Source: Verrucomicrobiota bacterium (GTDB lineage Bacteria; Verrucomicrobiota; Verrucomicrobiia; Limisphaerales; UBA11358). Taken from it: 64,000 nt of DNA. Below the pieces are notes generated by a model, which did no database searches, was not told where the DNA came from, and saw only the letters and a list, made by a program, of their open reading frames with translations. Shown piece by piece: positions 43,712-52,900 of the stretch. Position 1 is the first letter of the stretch. Every line of letters starts with the position of its first letter. Position numbers and translations under genes: made by a program. Where the stretch lies: NCBI GenBank assembly GCA_028872915.1, contig JAGWNY010000006.1, forward strand, positions 29,607 to 93,606, read 5' to 3'.

Positions 43712-44188
43712 ATGAAAACAATGAACATGAAAACCACGGGCATCCTGCTCGCCGCCATGGCCGGGCTTTTCTTGAGCGCCGGCGCCAGCATGGCCAGCAA
43801 CATGGCGCTCATGGAGCCGGTTAGATCGGTCTTTGACCACTATCTGAAAATCCAAGCCGACCTGGCCAACGACTCGCTCAAAGGCGTGCCCGCCGAGGCC
43901 CATGCCATTGCCGGGGCCGTTCAAGGCGAGAGCATGAAGATGTTGCCGGACAAGGTCGCCACGGAGGCGGAAACCCTGGCCAAGGCGTCGGACCTGAAAT
44001 CGGCGCGGACGGCGTTCAAGGCGTTGAGCAACTCACTCGTCAAGTATCTGGACCAGCATCACGCCAAAAGTGCCTACGTCGAAGTCTATTGTCCAATGGC
44101 CAGGGCCAGTTGGCTGCAAACGAACAGGGCCGTCAACAACCCGTATCTGGGACAAGAGATGCCCACGTGCGGCGAAATCAAGAACTGA
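43712..44188 (+). CDS. DUF3347 periplasmic protein (second copy)
   Basis: A 158-residue protein with a signal peptide (TGILLAAMAGLFLSAGASMA) and the DUF3347 domain: VFDHYLKIQADLANDSLKGV, FKALSNSLVKYLDQHHAKSA, YVEVYCPMARASWLQTNRAV and NPYLGQEMPTCGEIKN. It is a tandem paralogue of the gene at 42521, separated by the His-rich gene. An AAAGGA lies upstream of the ATG at 43712. It reads on into the DUF2231 gene with a 15 bp gap. Confidence 0.88.
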   Translation: MKTMNMKTTGILLAAMAGLFLSAGASMASNMALMEPVRSVFDHYLKIQADLANDSLKGVPAEAHAIAGAVQGESMKMLPDKVATEAETLAKASDLKSARTAFKALSNSLVKYLDQHHAKSAYVEVYCPMARASWLQTNRAVNNPYLGQEMPTCGEIKN

Positions 44189-44200
44189 ACAGGAATTGAT

Positions 44201-44659
44201 ATGATAACGATCGAACCCACACTCGCCGCGGGAATTCTTCTCCCGCTGCAAAAATTCGTCGTGGCGACCAAGCTCCATCCGATCCTGGTCAACTTTACCG
44301 CCGCGCTGGCACCGGTGTCAGTCGGCAGCGACCTGATTGGCCGTTTTCTCAAACGGGAGTCGTTTCGCCAGACCGCTTGGTGGACGTTATTTTACGCCAC
44401 GGCGATTACTCCGTTCACGGCCATCACCGGCTGGTTGTTCTGGATGCCTGATGACAACGGCGTAACCGGGATGACCATTCACAAATGGCTGGGCAGCAGC
44501 CTTGCGGTGCTGTTGTTTGGATTGTTCGCCTGGCGGCTGAATTTGCACCGGAAGAAGCAATGGCCGACGGCGGCTTACTTTGTTGTCGGCCTGATTTTTG
44601 TCGCGGCGCTGGCGTATCAAGGACATCTGGGCGGCGACCAAGTGTTTGGCGGAATGTGA
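44201..44659 (+). CDS. DUF2231 family membrane protein
   Basis: The 152-residue protein has four hydrophobic segments: LHPILVNFTAALAPVSVGSD with the conserved HP motif, ATAITPFTAITGWLFW, WLGSSLAVLLFGLFAW and YFVVGLIFVAALAYQGHLGG. HPxxVxFP-like DUF2231 proteins are small inner-membrane proteins found near metal and redox genes. It has TIHKWLG and a terminal GHLGGDQ, matching the family. Likely co-transcribed with the upstream DUF3347 gene. Confidence 0.8.
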   Translation: MITIEPTLAAGILLPLQKFVVATKLHPILVNFTAALAPVSVGSDLIGRFLKRESFRQTAWWTLFYATAITPFTAITGWLFWMPDDNGVTGMTIHKWLGSSLAVLLFGLFAWRLNLHRKKQWPTAAYFVVGLIFVAALAYQGHLGGDQVFGGM

Positions 44660-44719
44660 ATTTCCAGGTTTCTGAGACTGGACTAATGAGCTGCCCGGCA
44701 ATGGCGTTTATGTCTCGGC

Positions 44720-44934
44720 TCATGGCTTGCGTTTCCTGGGTTTTGGGGTGGGCGGCAGAATCGCGTCCAAGTTGTAATGCTTCATCTCCCGCGCCACCTC
44801 CCGGCTGCCCTCCTGGCGAACCATTCGGAATTTCCAAATGGTTTGCCCCGCCGGCCAGTTCGCCTTCGGCATAAATCCCTTTCAAATGATCGGAAATATC
44901 GCAGGACAATTGGCAAACGGGGGCAATGCAAAAA
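44720..44934 (-). pseudogene. RhuM-like (virulence-associated) protein fragment with frameshift
   Basis: On the minus strand one frame gives CQLSCDISDHLKGIYAEGEL. A shift near 44840 continues as IWKFRMVRQEGSREVAREMK and HYNLDAIL before the stop at 44720-44722. This follows the pattern of the N-terminal RhuM domain, where a helix ending in EGEL is followed by a VRQEGxRxVxR segment and YNLDxI. The rest of the protein is absent. The 425 bp between the DUF2231 and receiver genes hold this fragment and nothing else I can identify. Confidence 0.55.
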
Positions 44935-45085
44935 CCTGGCCTGGCTGCCGCATTCAGACGGAGGCGGTGGCAAAGATGGCCAGAGGGGATAAGCGCGTCC
45001 TTTATCCACGGCGTCTTTCCAGTCCTACACGCGTTCTTCTTCCGCGCCAATAGGCGGGCTTTCCGGCCTGTCGTAATCTGCTTCC

Positions 45086-45499
45086 GTGAACGCGCTAAAA
45101 GTTCAAGACCGGCAGCGAAGTTCGAAGCGCAGGGTTTTCGTCATCGAGGACCACGGGTTGATGCGCAAGAGCATCATTGCCGCGCTCGAACGCGAGCCGG
45201 ATTTGACGGTCTGCGGCGAGGCGGTGGATGCGCCCGAAGCTCTTGCTGCCATTGCCGAAAGCCAGCCCGACCTCGTGCTGACGGGCATTCAACTCAAATC
45301 CTCCAGCGGCTTGGATGTGATCAAAAAACTTCGCGCGCAGTCGCCGGCGCTGCCGATTGTGGCCACCACGATGTTCGACGCGCGCCGGACCGAACGGCTG
45401 GCACGCGACGCCGGCGCATCGGGTTTTGCCTCCAAACAAGACGGGCCGGAGGAGTTAATCGCCACCGTTCGCGAAGCGTTAAAGGCGGACGGCGATTGA
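45086..45499 (+). CDS. Stand-alone receiver domain lacking the phospho-acceptor aspartate
   Basis: A 137-residue protein starting with GTG at 45086. It has the acidic pair Glu21-Asp22 (VFVIEDHGLMRKS), the alpha/beta receiver pattern PDLVLTGIQLKSSSGLDVIK and the conserved Lys117 in ASGFASKQDGPEEL. At the position where the phospho-acceptor Asp sits (DLVLMDIxL in homologues) there is Gly67. There is no output domain. It lies 14 bp upstream of an ECF sigma gene. It may therefore act as a phosphorylation-independent receiver partner of that sigma factor, which is inference. Confidence 0.85.
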   Translation: MNALKVQDRQRSSKRRVFVIEDHGLMRKSIIAALEREPDLTVCGEAVDAPEALAAIAESQPDLVLTGIQLKSSSGLDVIKKLRAQSPALPIVATTMFDARRTERLARDAGASGFASKQDGPEELIATVREALKADGD

Positions 45500-45513
45500 T
45501 CGGTTTCAACGCC

Positions 45514-46176
45514 ATGTCAGCACACGCAACCAATTTTGAGGCGACCGGGCCGGATGATTTCAAAGACGCCGCCGCCGCTTCCACGTTGTCCTTGGCCGGT
45601 GGCGAACAGGACGCGCTGGACATGGCCCGCCTGGCTGCCGGGCATGACGCGGCGTTGAACGACTTGATGGAACGCCACGCTGAAAAGTTGTTTCATTACC
45701 TCGTTCGCGCGTTGCAGAACGAGGATGACGCTGAAGACCTGGGGCAGGAAACCTTCGCGCGGGTTTTCCGCTGCCGCGCCAGCTTTGACGCCGGGCGGAA
45801 ATTTTCCACCTGGCTCTATGCCATCGCGAGCAATCTGGTGCGCGACCGTTTCCGCTGGCGCGGACGGCATCCGCAGGTCTCGCTCGATGCCACGAATGAA
45901 ACGACTGGCAACGCTTTTGGCGAGTCGCTACCCGAACAAAAGCCATCACCGAGTGAAACCGTGCAAGCGGAAGAGCGGGCCAAAATCGTCCGCCGCGCCG
46001 TGGCCACGCTGCCTGAAAAGTGGCGTCTTCCGCTGATTCTCTTTGAATACGAGGGCAAGTCGCACATTGAAATTGGCGCAATTCTCGGCTGTTCGGCCAA
46101 AGCCGTCGAGGTGCGCATCTACAGGGCGCGCCAGGAACTCCGGGCGGGTCTTGCCCCATTGCTGGCAAGCATGTAA
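45514..46176 (+). CDS. ECF sigma factor (second paralogue)
   Basis: A 220-residue protein with sigma region 2 (LNDLMERHAEKLFHYLVRAL, DAEDLGQETFARVFRCRASF, STWLYAIASNLVRDRFRWRG) and region 4 (VATLPEKWRLPLILFEYEGK, then AKAVEVRIYRARQELRAGL). It is very similar to the ECF sigma at 41029, pointing to duplication. Unlike that one it has no CnrY/CnrX neighbours but follows the receiver gene by 14 bp. The ATG at 45514 is used. The short Ala/Asp-rich N-terminal segment of about 40 residues is not conserved. Confidence 0.9.
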   Translation: MSAHATNFEATGPDDFKDAAAASTLSLAGGEQDALDMARLAAGHDAALNDLMERHAEKLFHYLVRALQNEDDAEDLGQETFARVFRCRASFDAGRKFSTWLYAIASNLVRDRFRWRGRHPQVSLDATNETTGNAFGESLPEQKPSPSETVQAEERAKIVRRAVATLPEKWRLPLILFEYEGKSHIEIGAILGCSAKAVEVRIYRARQELRAGLAPLLASM

Positions 46177-46516
46177 TTCGCCTTCCACCGCCCTTGACCG
46201 GGATCATGCACCCTCCGGTTCCTGGAAGCTGCGGCAATGTTTTCAGCCTTCGCGTCCGTTGCGCCCTTTGCGTGAGGCGCTTTTGCCCGATTCCGAACAC
46301 CGATTCCGAACACCTCTCCCGCCTTCATCCGCAGCTGAAAAATGCCCGGTCAGCGATGGAAAACATCGAGGGATTCAGTCACAAGCGGAGTAATACATCA
46401 CATGGAGCCAAAAGGCTCCCAAACGGCGGAAAATTTGAGCGGCTCCGCCGCCGTAAGACCGGGGCTGCGACGCTGCCAAACAAACGATAAAAATTAACAG
46501 AAGAGCAAAGAGTATT
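46177..46516. other. Intergenic region with tandem 13-mer and two hairpins
   Basis: No gene is seen in these 340 bp. CGATTCCGAACAC is repeated head to tail at 46288-46313 (a third copy lies at 53274-53286). A pair of hairpins at 46404-46450 precedes the exported protein gene. These are described separately. Confidence 0.7.
46404..46450. repeat. Double-hairpin element, copy 1
   Basis: GGAGCC-AAAA-GGCTCC is followed by CGGCGGA/TCCGCCG enclosing AAATTTGAGCGGC. A related element occurs at 46984-47029. It lies about 65 bp upstream of the start at 46517. Confidence 0.6.
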
Positions 46517-46960
46517 ATGAAAACGAAAAAAGAAATGTATCTGCTTGCGGTCGGTGCCGCGGTATTTTCCCTGAGCATTGCGGCAGGCTTTGGGCAAGTA
46601 TTCAATGCCACCGACGCGCTTCAGAACCGCGCCATCGCGGCCAGTCCGCGCGCGCAGGAGGAATTTCCGTGGCTCAGGCGCCAGGCGTCAAACGGCGGCG
46701 CGTCCTGCTGCAAGGCCCAAACGCAAGCCGAGGCGGCCGGGGTGAAAAACCGCGCGCTTGCAATGAGTCCGCGAATGTTGGAGCAATTTTCCGAACTGAA
46801 TCGTCAGGCGCAATCATCGGGCGAATCCCCGCGGGAACCCGTTCCTCCGGCGCTGTTGCAGAACCGCGCCATCGCCGCAAGCCCCAGGATGATTGAGCAA
46901 TACCCCTGGCTGGCGACCCATGCCGTGGAAAAAACCGTCGAGGTCGCGCCCATCAAATAG
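46517..46960 (+). CDS. Exported protein with three NRA(I/L)AxSPR repeats (unassigned)
   Basis: The 147-residue protein has a signal peptide (MYLLAVGAAVFSLSIAAGFG). The mature part has three copies of a short unit: LQNRAIAASPRAQEEFPWL, VKNRALAMSPRMLEQFSEL and LQNRAIAASPRMIEQYPWL, separated by linkers with CCKAQ. It ends TVEVAPIK. The SPR motif and the VAPxK tail echo the 39808 and 42032 products, although overall similarity is low. The last repeat is near-identical to the first. It is upstream of the TolC gene, so a role in the efflux system is plausible. Confidence 0.75.
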   Translation: MKTKKEMYLLAVGAAVFSLSIAAGFGQVFNATDALQNRAIAASPRAQEEFPWLRRQASNGGASCCKAQTQAEAAGVKNRALAMSPRMLEQFSELNRQAQSSGESPREPVPPALLQNRAIAASPRMIEQYPWLATHAVEKTVEVAPIK

Positions 46961-46983
46961 TCGTGGCGGAATCAGACGCGCTT

Positions 46984-47029
46984 GGAGCGAAGGCTCCCCG
47001 GCAGCGGAAAATTTGAATGGCTCCGCTGC
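46984..47029. repeat. Double-hairpin element, copy 2
   Basis: GGAGC-GAAG-GCTCC is followed by GCAGCGGA/TCCGCTGC, an 8 bp perfect stem. Sequence between the hairpins matches copy 1 (GCGGAAAATTTGA, then GGCTCCGC). It lies 43 bp upstream of the TolC-like start. Confidence 0.6.
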
Positions 47030-47071
47030 AATAAAAATCGGCGCGGCCGCAACCGTAACGGGACCAAAATT

Positions 47072-48475
47072 GTGCATACACAACACAAAACTACAGATCG
47101 CCGCCAACTTGTTTCTTTCATCGGTCTATTGCTCGTGGCGACGGTTCTGGCCGGCTGCAAGGGCATTCCGACCAGTGGCGAGCGGCAGGCGCGCCGGCAA
47201 TTATCGGCAGTGTCGAAAGTTTATCGGCCCAAAAATCAACGTCCCGTGCTGCCGAATCTCACGACCAATTCAACCCTCGGCGATTTTCTCGCCTACGCCA
47301 TGCTGAATGAACCGAAAGTTGAGGCGGCTTATTTTGATTGGGCCGCAATGGTTGAAAACGTCACGGCAGCGCGTTCGCTGCCCGATCCTCAACTGACGTT
47401 CCAGATGGACATTGGCGACATTGTCACATCGGTGATGCCGGGCCTGATGCAGGAATTTCCCGGTCCCGGCAAATTGCGCCTGCGCGGCAACGTCGCCTCG
47501 GCTGGCAGCCAGGCCGGATATTTCATCTTCGAGAACACGGTGCTGCAAACCGCCGACGCGGTGAAGACCGCGTATTATCAAATTTGGTTTCTCGATGAAA
47601 AAATCCGCGTGGACCGGCAACTCCTCCAACTGCTGGCCGAGAAAGAACAGGTTGTGCGGGCGCAGAACGCGGCTGCCCAAATGAGTTTGCAGGACGTGTA
47701 TGACGCGCAAATTGCAGAAGACCGGCTCGCCACCGAAATTGCCAACCTCGAAGACTCACGGCGCCCGCTGGTCGCGCGGTTCAAGGCGGCCCTGGGAATC
47801 ACGCCGTCCCAGCCGGACCCGCCCCTGCCGAATCGTTTCGAACCGACGACGGTCAATCTTTCGCCGGAACAGCTTTTGGCGACGGCCTTCGCGCGCAATC
47901 CGCAACTCAAGGCAATGGCCGCCGAAGTGCAACAGGCCGAGGCATCGCTGAAATTGGCTTACAAGACAAAAGTTCCCGACTTCAGTCTCGGTCTGATGGC
48001 CGACGCGAAAATGGCGCCTGTGTTGTATCGTCCGCTGGCGGGCATGTCGTTGCCCGTCTGGCGCGACAAAATCTCCGCCGAAATTGCCGCCGCCCAGGCT
48101 GGCAAACGCGGCGCGCAGGCGCGGTTGACGGCGGCGCAAATCTCCGTGGCGGTCGCTTTCGCCGAGAAGAGTTTTGATTATCGCCTAGCCCTTCGCAATC
48201 TGGCGCTCTTCGATAACCAGGTCATTCCCGCGGCGCGCCAGTCGTTGGAAACGACGCGCGCCGATTATCAGGCGGGGATGATGGATTACGCGCATCTCAT
48301 CGCCGCCGAAGAAGCGCCGCTCAATTACGAATTATCCGCCATTGAAGCGCGCCAGCAGCGCGAACTGGCATTGACGGATTTGTCCCTGCTCATCGCCGGC
48401 CTGCCGCCGAAAAGCGCGCCGGTGTTGCCTGAAAATGAAACGAGCCGGGCCGCCACAAACCGGATTTCAAATTAG
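47072..48475 (+). CDS. TolC-family outer membrane efflux lipoprotein (CusC-like)
   Basis: The protein of 467 residues starts with GTG at 47072. It has a lipobox (LLLVATVLAGC) and the outer membrane factor pattern: a first half with YFDWAAMVENVTAARSLPDP and PGPGKLRLRGNVASAGSQAG, and a second with ARNPQLKAMAAEVQQAEASL and LAYKTKVPDFSLGL. Two long helical segments per half form the periplasmic tunnel. The partner genes cusB and cusA follow with 6 and 15 bp gaps, so this is a CusCBA-type tripartite pump operon. Confidence 0.9.
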   Translation: MHTQHKTTDRRQLVSFIGLLLVATVLAGCKGIPTSGERQARRQLSAVSKVYRPKNQRPVLPNLTTNSTLGDFLAYAMLNEPKVEAAYFDWAAMVENVTAARSLPDPQLTFQMDIGDIVTSVMPGLMQEFPGPGKLRLRGNVASAGSQAGYFIFENTVLQTADAVKTAYYQIWFLDEKIRVDRQLLQLLAEKEQVVRAQNAAAQMSLQDVYDAQIAEDRLATEIANLEDSRRPLVARFKAALGITPSQPDPPLPNRFEPTTVNLSPEQLLATAFARNPQLKAMAAEVQQAEASLKLAYKTKVPDFSLGLMADAKMAPVLYRPLAGMSLPVWRDKISAEIAAAQAGKRGAQARLTAAQISVAVAFAEKSFDYRLALRNLALFDNQVIPAARQSLETTRADYQAGMMDYAHLIAAEEAPLNYELSAIEARQQRELALTDLSLLIAGLPPKSAPVLPENETSRAATNRISN

Positions 48476-48481
48476 AACCGC

Positions 48482-49930
48482 ATGAAACCAAAACTCAAAA
48501 TCGCTTCAATCATCCTGTTGGCCGCCGCCATCGGCGCGGGACTTTTCGTTGCCGGCTGCTCCAAGCCGGCGGACAAAACCACAGTCGCCGCCACAAAGCC
48601 CAAAACCTTTTATACCTGCCCGATGCACCCGCAAGTCCTCCAGGATCATCCCGGCAACTGCCCGATCTGCGGCGAGAAACTGGTGCCAGTCCGCAATACT
48701 TTCGCGGCCGCCGCGCCCGCGGCCGGCAGCGGCAAGATCCTCTACTACAAGTCCACCATGATTCCCGGCCAAACCAGCAAAAAACCGGGCAAGGACAGCA
48801 TGGGCATGGACATGGCGCCCGTGTATGAAAACCAAGCCGCGTCGGCCAACTCCCAAGTCATCGAGGTTGACCCGGTGACGATGCAGGACATGGACGTCGT
48901 CACCACGCCCGTCGTCAGCGGGCCGTTGCGCCGGACGGTGCGCACAGTCGGCATCGTGGATTACGACGAGCCGGCGGAGACCGACGTTACCACCAAGTAC
49001 AAGGGCTGGATTGAGAAACTGTATGTGAACTACACCGGCCAGCTCGTTCACCGCGGCGAGCCGCTGTTCAAAATCTATTCCCCTGAACTCTATGCGGCCG
49101 AAGTCGAATATCTCACGGCCTTCAGCCACTCCGCCGGCGATGATTCGGATTCCTCCAGCGTCCTCATCGCCGCCAGGGAAAAACTGCGTTTCTTCGACGT
49201 TTCCGACGCGCAAATTGCCGAACTCGCCCAAACGCGCGCGCCGCACAAGGCGATGGATGTTTTGTCGCCGGCGGACGGCTTCGTCATTCAGAAAAACATT
49301 TTCGAGGGACAAGTGGACGCGGGCATGACGCTTTATCATCTGGCCGACCTGAAAACCGTCTGGGTTTATGTGCAAATTTACGAGCAGGACCTCCCTTATC
49401 TCCGCCCCGGCGAGGAGGCGGCCATGACCCTTGCCTATCTCCCGGACCGCGTCTTCCACGGGCGCGTCACTTACATCTATCCGACGGTCAACGAACAAAC
49501 CCGCACGGCCAAAGTGCGGCTGGAATTTCAAAACCCCGATTATTTCCTCAAGCCGGGCATGTTCGCGCAAGTGACGTTGACGCATGAACTCGCATCGTCG
49601 GCGCTGCTGGCGCCGGATTCGGCCATCCTGCGCAGCGGCGCGAAAAACACGGTCTTCGTCGCGCTGGGCGGCGGGAAGTTTGAACCCCGCACAGTCGTGC
49701 TCGGCCCCGAAGCGGAGCACGATATGTATCAGGTCATGAGCGGCGTGAGCGCCGGGGAACGGGTGGTGACTTCGGGAGAGTTCATGCTTGATTCGGAAAG
49801 CCAGTTGCGCGAGGCCATCCAAAAGATGGTCGAAGCGAATCAAACCCCCGCCGCCGCCCCATCATCAACGCCCGCCACAAACACCGTGTCGGCGGGAACG
49901 AACATGCCGGCAATGAACATGGGCAAATGA
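48482..49930 (+). CDS. cusB: CusB-like periplasmic adaptor with heavy-metal-binding domains
   Basis: A 482-residue lipoprotein (lipobox LFVAGC). After the signal comes a heavy-metal-binding domain with YTCPMHPQVLQDHPGNCPIC (residues 44-63). A second, degenerate copy lacks the Cys (YYKSTMIPGQTSKKPGKDSM, then GMDMAPVYE). The adaptor core follows: barrel-sandwich strands with VTTKYKGWIEKLYVNYTGQL, VLSPADGFVIQKNIFEG and LKPGMFAQVTLTHE. The Met-rich tail ends NMPAMNMGK. CusB bridges the RND pump and TolC-like channel and hands Cu(I)/Ag(I) to the pump. It is followed by cusA 15 bp later. Confidence 0.93.
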   Translation: MKPKLKIASIILLAAAIGAGLFVAGCSKPADKTTVAATKPKTFYTCPMHPQVLQDHPGNCPICGEKLVPVRNTFAAAAPAAGSGKILYYKSTMIPGQTSKKPGKDSMGMDMAPVYENQAASANSQVIEVDPVTMQDMDVVTTPVVSGPLRRTVRTVGIVDYDEPAETDVTTKYKGWIEKLYVNYTGQLVHRGEPLFKIYSPELYAAEVEYLTAFSHSAGDDSDSSSVLIAAREKLRFFDVSDAQIAELAQTRAPHKAMDVLSPADGFVIQKNIFEGQVDAGMTLYHLADLKTVWVYVQIYEQDLPYLRPGEEAAMTLAYLPDRVFHGRVTYIYPTVNEQTRTAKVRLEFQNPDYFLKPGMFAQVTLTHELASSALLAPDSAILRSGAKNTVFVALGGGKFEPRTVVLGPEAEHDMYQVMSGVSAGERVVTSGEFMLDSESQLREAIQKMVEANQTPAAAPSSTPATNTVSAGTNMPAMNMGK

Positions 49931-49945
49931 CGAAAGGGATTTCTC

Positions 49946-52900
49946 ATGCTCCAACGCATCATCGCTTATTCGCTCAAGAACAAGTTCATCATCCTGCTGT
50001 TCACGGTTGTCCTGGCGGCCGGCGGCATTTACGCCGTCAAAAACATCCCCGTGGACGCCATCCCCGATCTATCCGACGTGCAGGTCATCGTCTATACCCC
50101 GTGGGAAGGCCAGGCGCCGCAAATCATCCAGGACCAAATTACCTATCCCATCACCATCAAAATGCTCTCCGTGCCCGGCGCCACCGTCGTCCGGGGTTAT
50201 TCCTTCTACGGTTACTCATTCGTCTATGTCATCTTCAAGGATGGCACGGACTTGTATTGGGCGCGCAGCCGCGTGTTGGAATACTTGAGCGGATTGGCCG
50301 GCCAATTGCCCGCCGGCGTGAGCCCGCAGCTCGGCCCGGACGCCACCGGCGTGGGCTGGGCGTTCATGTACACGCTCAACTCCACCAACCGCGACCTCGC
50401 CCAACTGCGCAGCTATCAGGATTGGTACGTGCGCTACGCCCTGGCATCGGTGCCGGGCGTCTCGGAAGTCGCGTCCGTCGGCGGTTTTCAAAAGCAATAT
50501 CAAGTGACGGTGGATCCGGTGAAACTCCGCGCCTATGACCTCTCCTTGAGCCAGGTTGCCAGAGCCATCAAGCGCAGCAACAACGAGGTGGGCGGGCGTT
50601 CCATCGAACTGGCCGAAACGGAATTTCTCCTGCGCGTCAAGGGCTACATCGAAAGCGTGGACGATCTGCGCGAAGTCGCCGTGGGCGTCGGCCCAGGCGG
50701 TGCGCCTATCCTCCTGCGCGACGTCGCCCATGTCGCGTTGGGACCTGAAATGCGCCGCGGCATCGCCGAACTCAATGGCCAGGGCGAAACCGTCGGCGGC
50801 ATCGTCGAAGTCCGCTATGGCGCCAATGCTTACGAAGTCATCCAGGCCGTCAAGCAGCGGCTGGCGGATGAAATGAAATCCCTCCCCCCGGACGTGAAAG
50901 TCACCGTCATCTATGACCGCAGCGGGTTGATTGACCGCGCGGTTCGCACGCTCGAAGAAAAGCTCCTCGAGGAAAGCCTCGTTGTCGCCCTCGTCTGCAT
51001 GGCCTTCCTGTTCCACCTGCGCAGTTCGTTGGTGGCCATTCTCGTGCTGCCCGTCGCCGTCCTGATCGCCTTCTTCATCATGTTCGAGCAGGGCCTCAGC
51101 GCCAATATCATGTCCCTGGGCGGCATCGCCATCGCCATCGGCGCCATGGTGGACGCCGCCATCGTCATGATCGAAAACGCCCATAAACATCTCGAGCGCG
51201 ACCAGGGCAAAAAACCGCATTGGGACATTATCCGCGCCGCCGCCATCGAAGTCGGCCCCACCCTCTTCTATTCGCTGCTCGTCATCACCGTTTCATTCCT
51301 GCCCGTTTTCACGTTGGAAGCGCAGGAAGGACGCCTGTTCAAACCGCTCGCCTTCACCAAAACCTATTCAATGGGCGCCGCCGCGCTCCTGTCCATCACG
51401 CTGGCGCCAATTTTGATGGGCTGGTTCATTCGCGGCAAAATTCCCAGGGAGGAAAAAAATCCGATCAACCGCCTTCTCATCTGGATTTATCATCCGGTGG
51501 TGGGCTGGGCCATTCGCTGGCGCTGGGCCCTGGTGGGAGCGGCCGCGGCCGCGGTTATTTGGGTCTTCCTGCCGTGGAATGCCCTCGTCACCCGCCTGCT
51601 CCCCGAAGGTCCGCTCCAGGACTGGGCGCTCAAGGCCGGCGTCCTGTTCCCATATCAAAACATCGGCTCGGAATTCATGCCCCCGCTTTACGAAGGCGAT
51701 TTGCTTTACATGCCCACCACCTTTCCCGGCCTTTCGGTCACCAAGGCCCGCCAACTGCTCCAAGTCACCGACAAAATCATCAAATCCTTTCCCGAAGTGG
51801 AAACCGTTTTCGGCAAGGCCGGCCGCGCCGACACCGCCACCGACCCCGCCCCGATGGAAATGTTTGAAACCACCATCCAACTCAAGCCGGAGTCGGAATG
51901 GCCGGCGGTGGACATCAAAAACGACGCCGGCAAAATCATCGCCCACCGCCCCTACACCCATCAGGAATTGGTGGACGCCATGAACGCCGCCATCCAAATC
52001 TCCGGCCTCGCCAATGCCTGGACCATGCCCATCAAAACCCGCATTGACATGCTCTCCACCGGCATCAAAACCCCCGTCGGCATCAAAGTGGCCGGCCCGG
52101 ACCTCGCCAAAATCCAAAAAATCGCCGAACAGATTGAAGGCATCGTCCGCCCCCTCCCCCACACCACCAGCGCCTTTGCCGAGCGCGTCATGGGCGGCCA
52201 CTACATAGTCTTCACCATCAACCGCGACGCCATTGCCCGCTACGGCCTGACCGTCGGCGACGTCCAGGACGTGCTGCAAGTGGCATTGGGCGGAATGCCG
52301 CTGACCACGACGGTTGAAGGTTTGGAACGTTACACCATCAACTTGCGTTACAGCCGCGATTTCCGTTCCAACCTGAAGGCGCTCAAGGACGACGTCGTCA
52401 TCCCCACCCCAGCCGGCGCGCAAGTGCCGCTGGGCCAGCTCGCCGACATCAAGGTCGAGGACGGCCCCGGCTCCATTAAGACCGAAGGCGCCGTGCCGCA
52501 AGATTGGGTCTATGTGGACATTGCCGGCATTGACGTGGGCACCTACGTCAAGGACGCCCAGCGCGCCGTGGACGACGCCATTGCCAAAGGCGAAATCAAG
52601 CTTCCGCCCGGCTATAATATTTATTGGAGCGGCCAATACGAATACATGATCCGCGCCCAACAACGGTTGATGGTCGTCGTGCCGGTCACGTTGCTCATCA
52701 TCATGCTCATCATCTTTCTCAATACGCGTTCCGGCATCAAAACCGCCATCGTCATGCTCTCGGTCCCCTTCTCCCTGGTCGGTTCCTTCTGGATGCTCTA
52801 CCTGGACCACTACAACCTCAGCGTGGCCGTCTGGGTCGGAATGATCGCCCTGGCCGGCGTCGCCGCCGAAATCGGCGTGGTCATGCTTCTATATCTCGAC

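Noticed and set aside
44424..45050. A 208-codon minus-strand open frame across the DUF2231 gene and the RhuM fragment
   Set aside because: It overlaps a clear membrane protein gene; only the 44720-44934 part has family-like motifs and those are in two frames.
46177..46516. Tandem CGATTCCGAACAC repeats considered as operators of the sigma factors
   Set aside because: Only two units here and one before MITE B; no shared position relative to a promoter could be seen.
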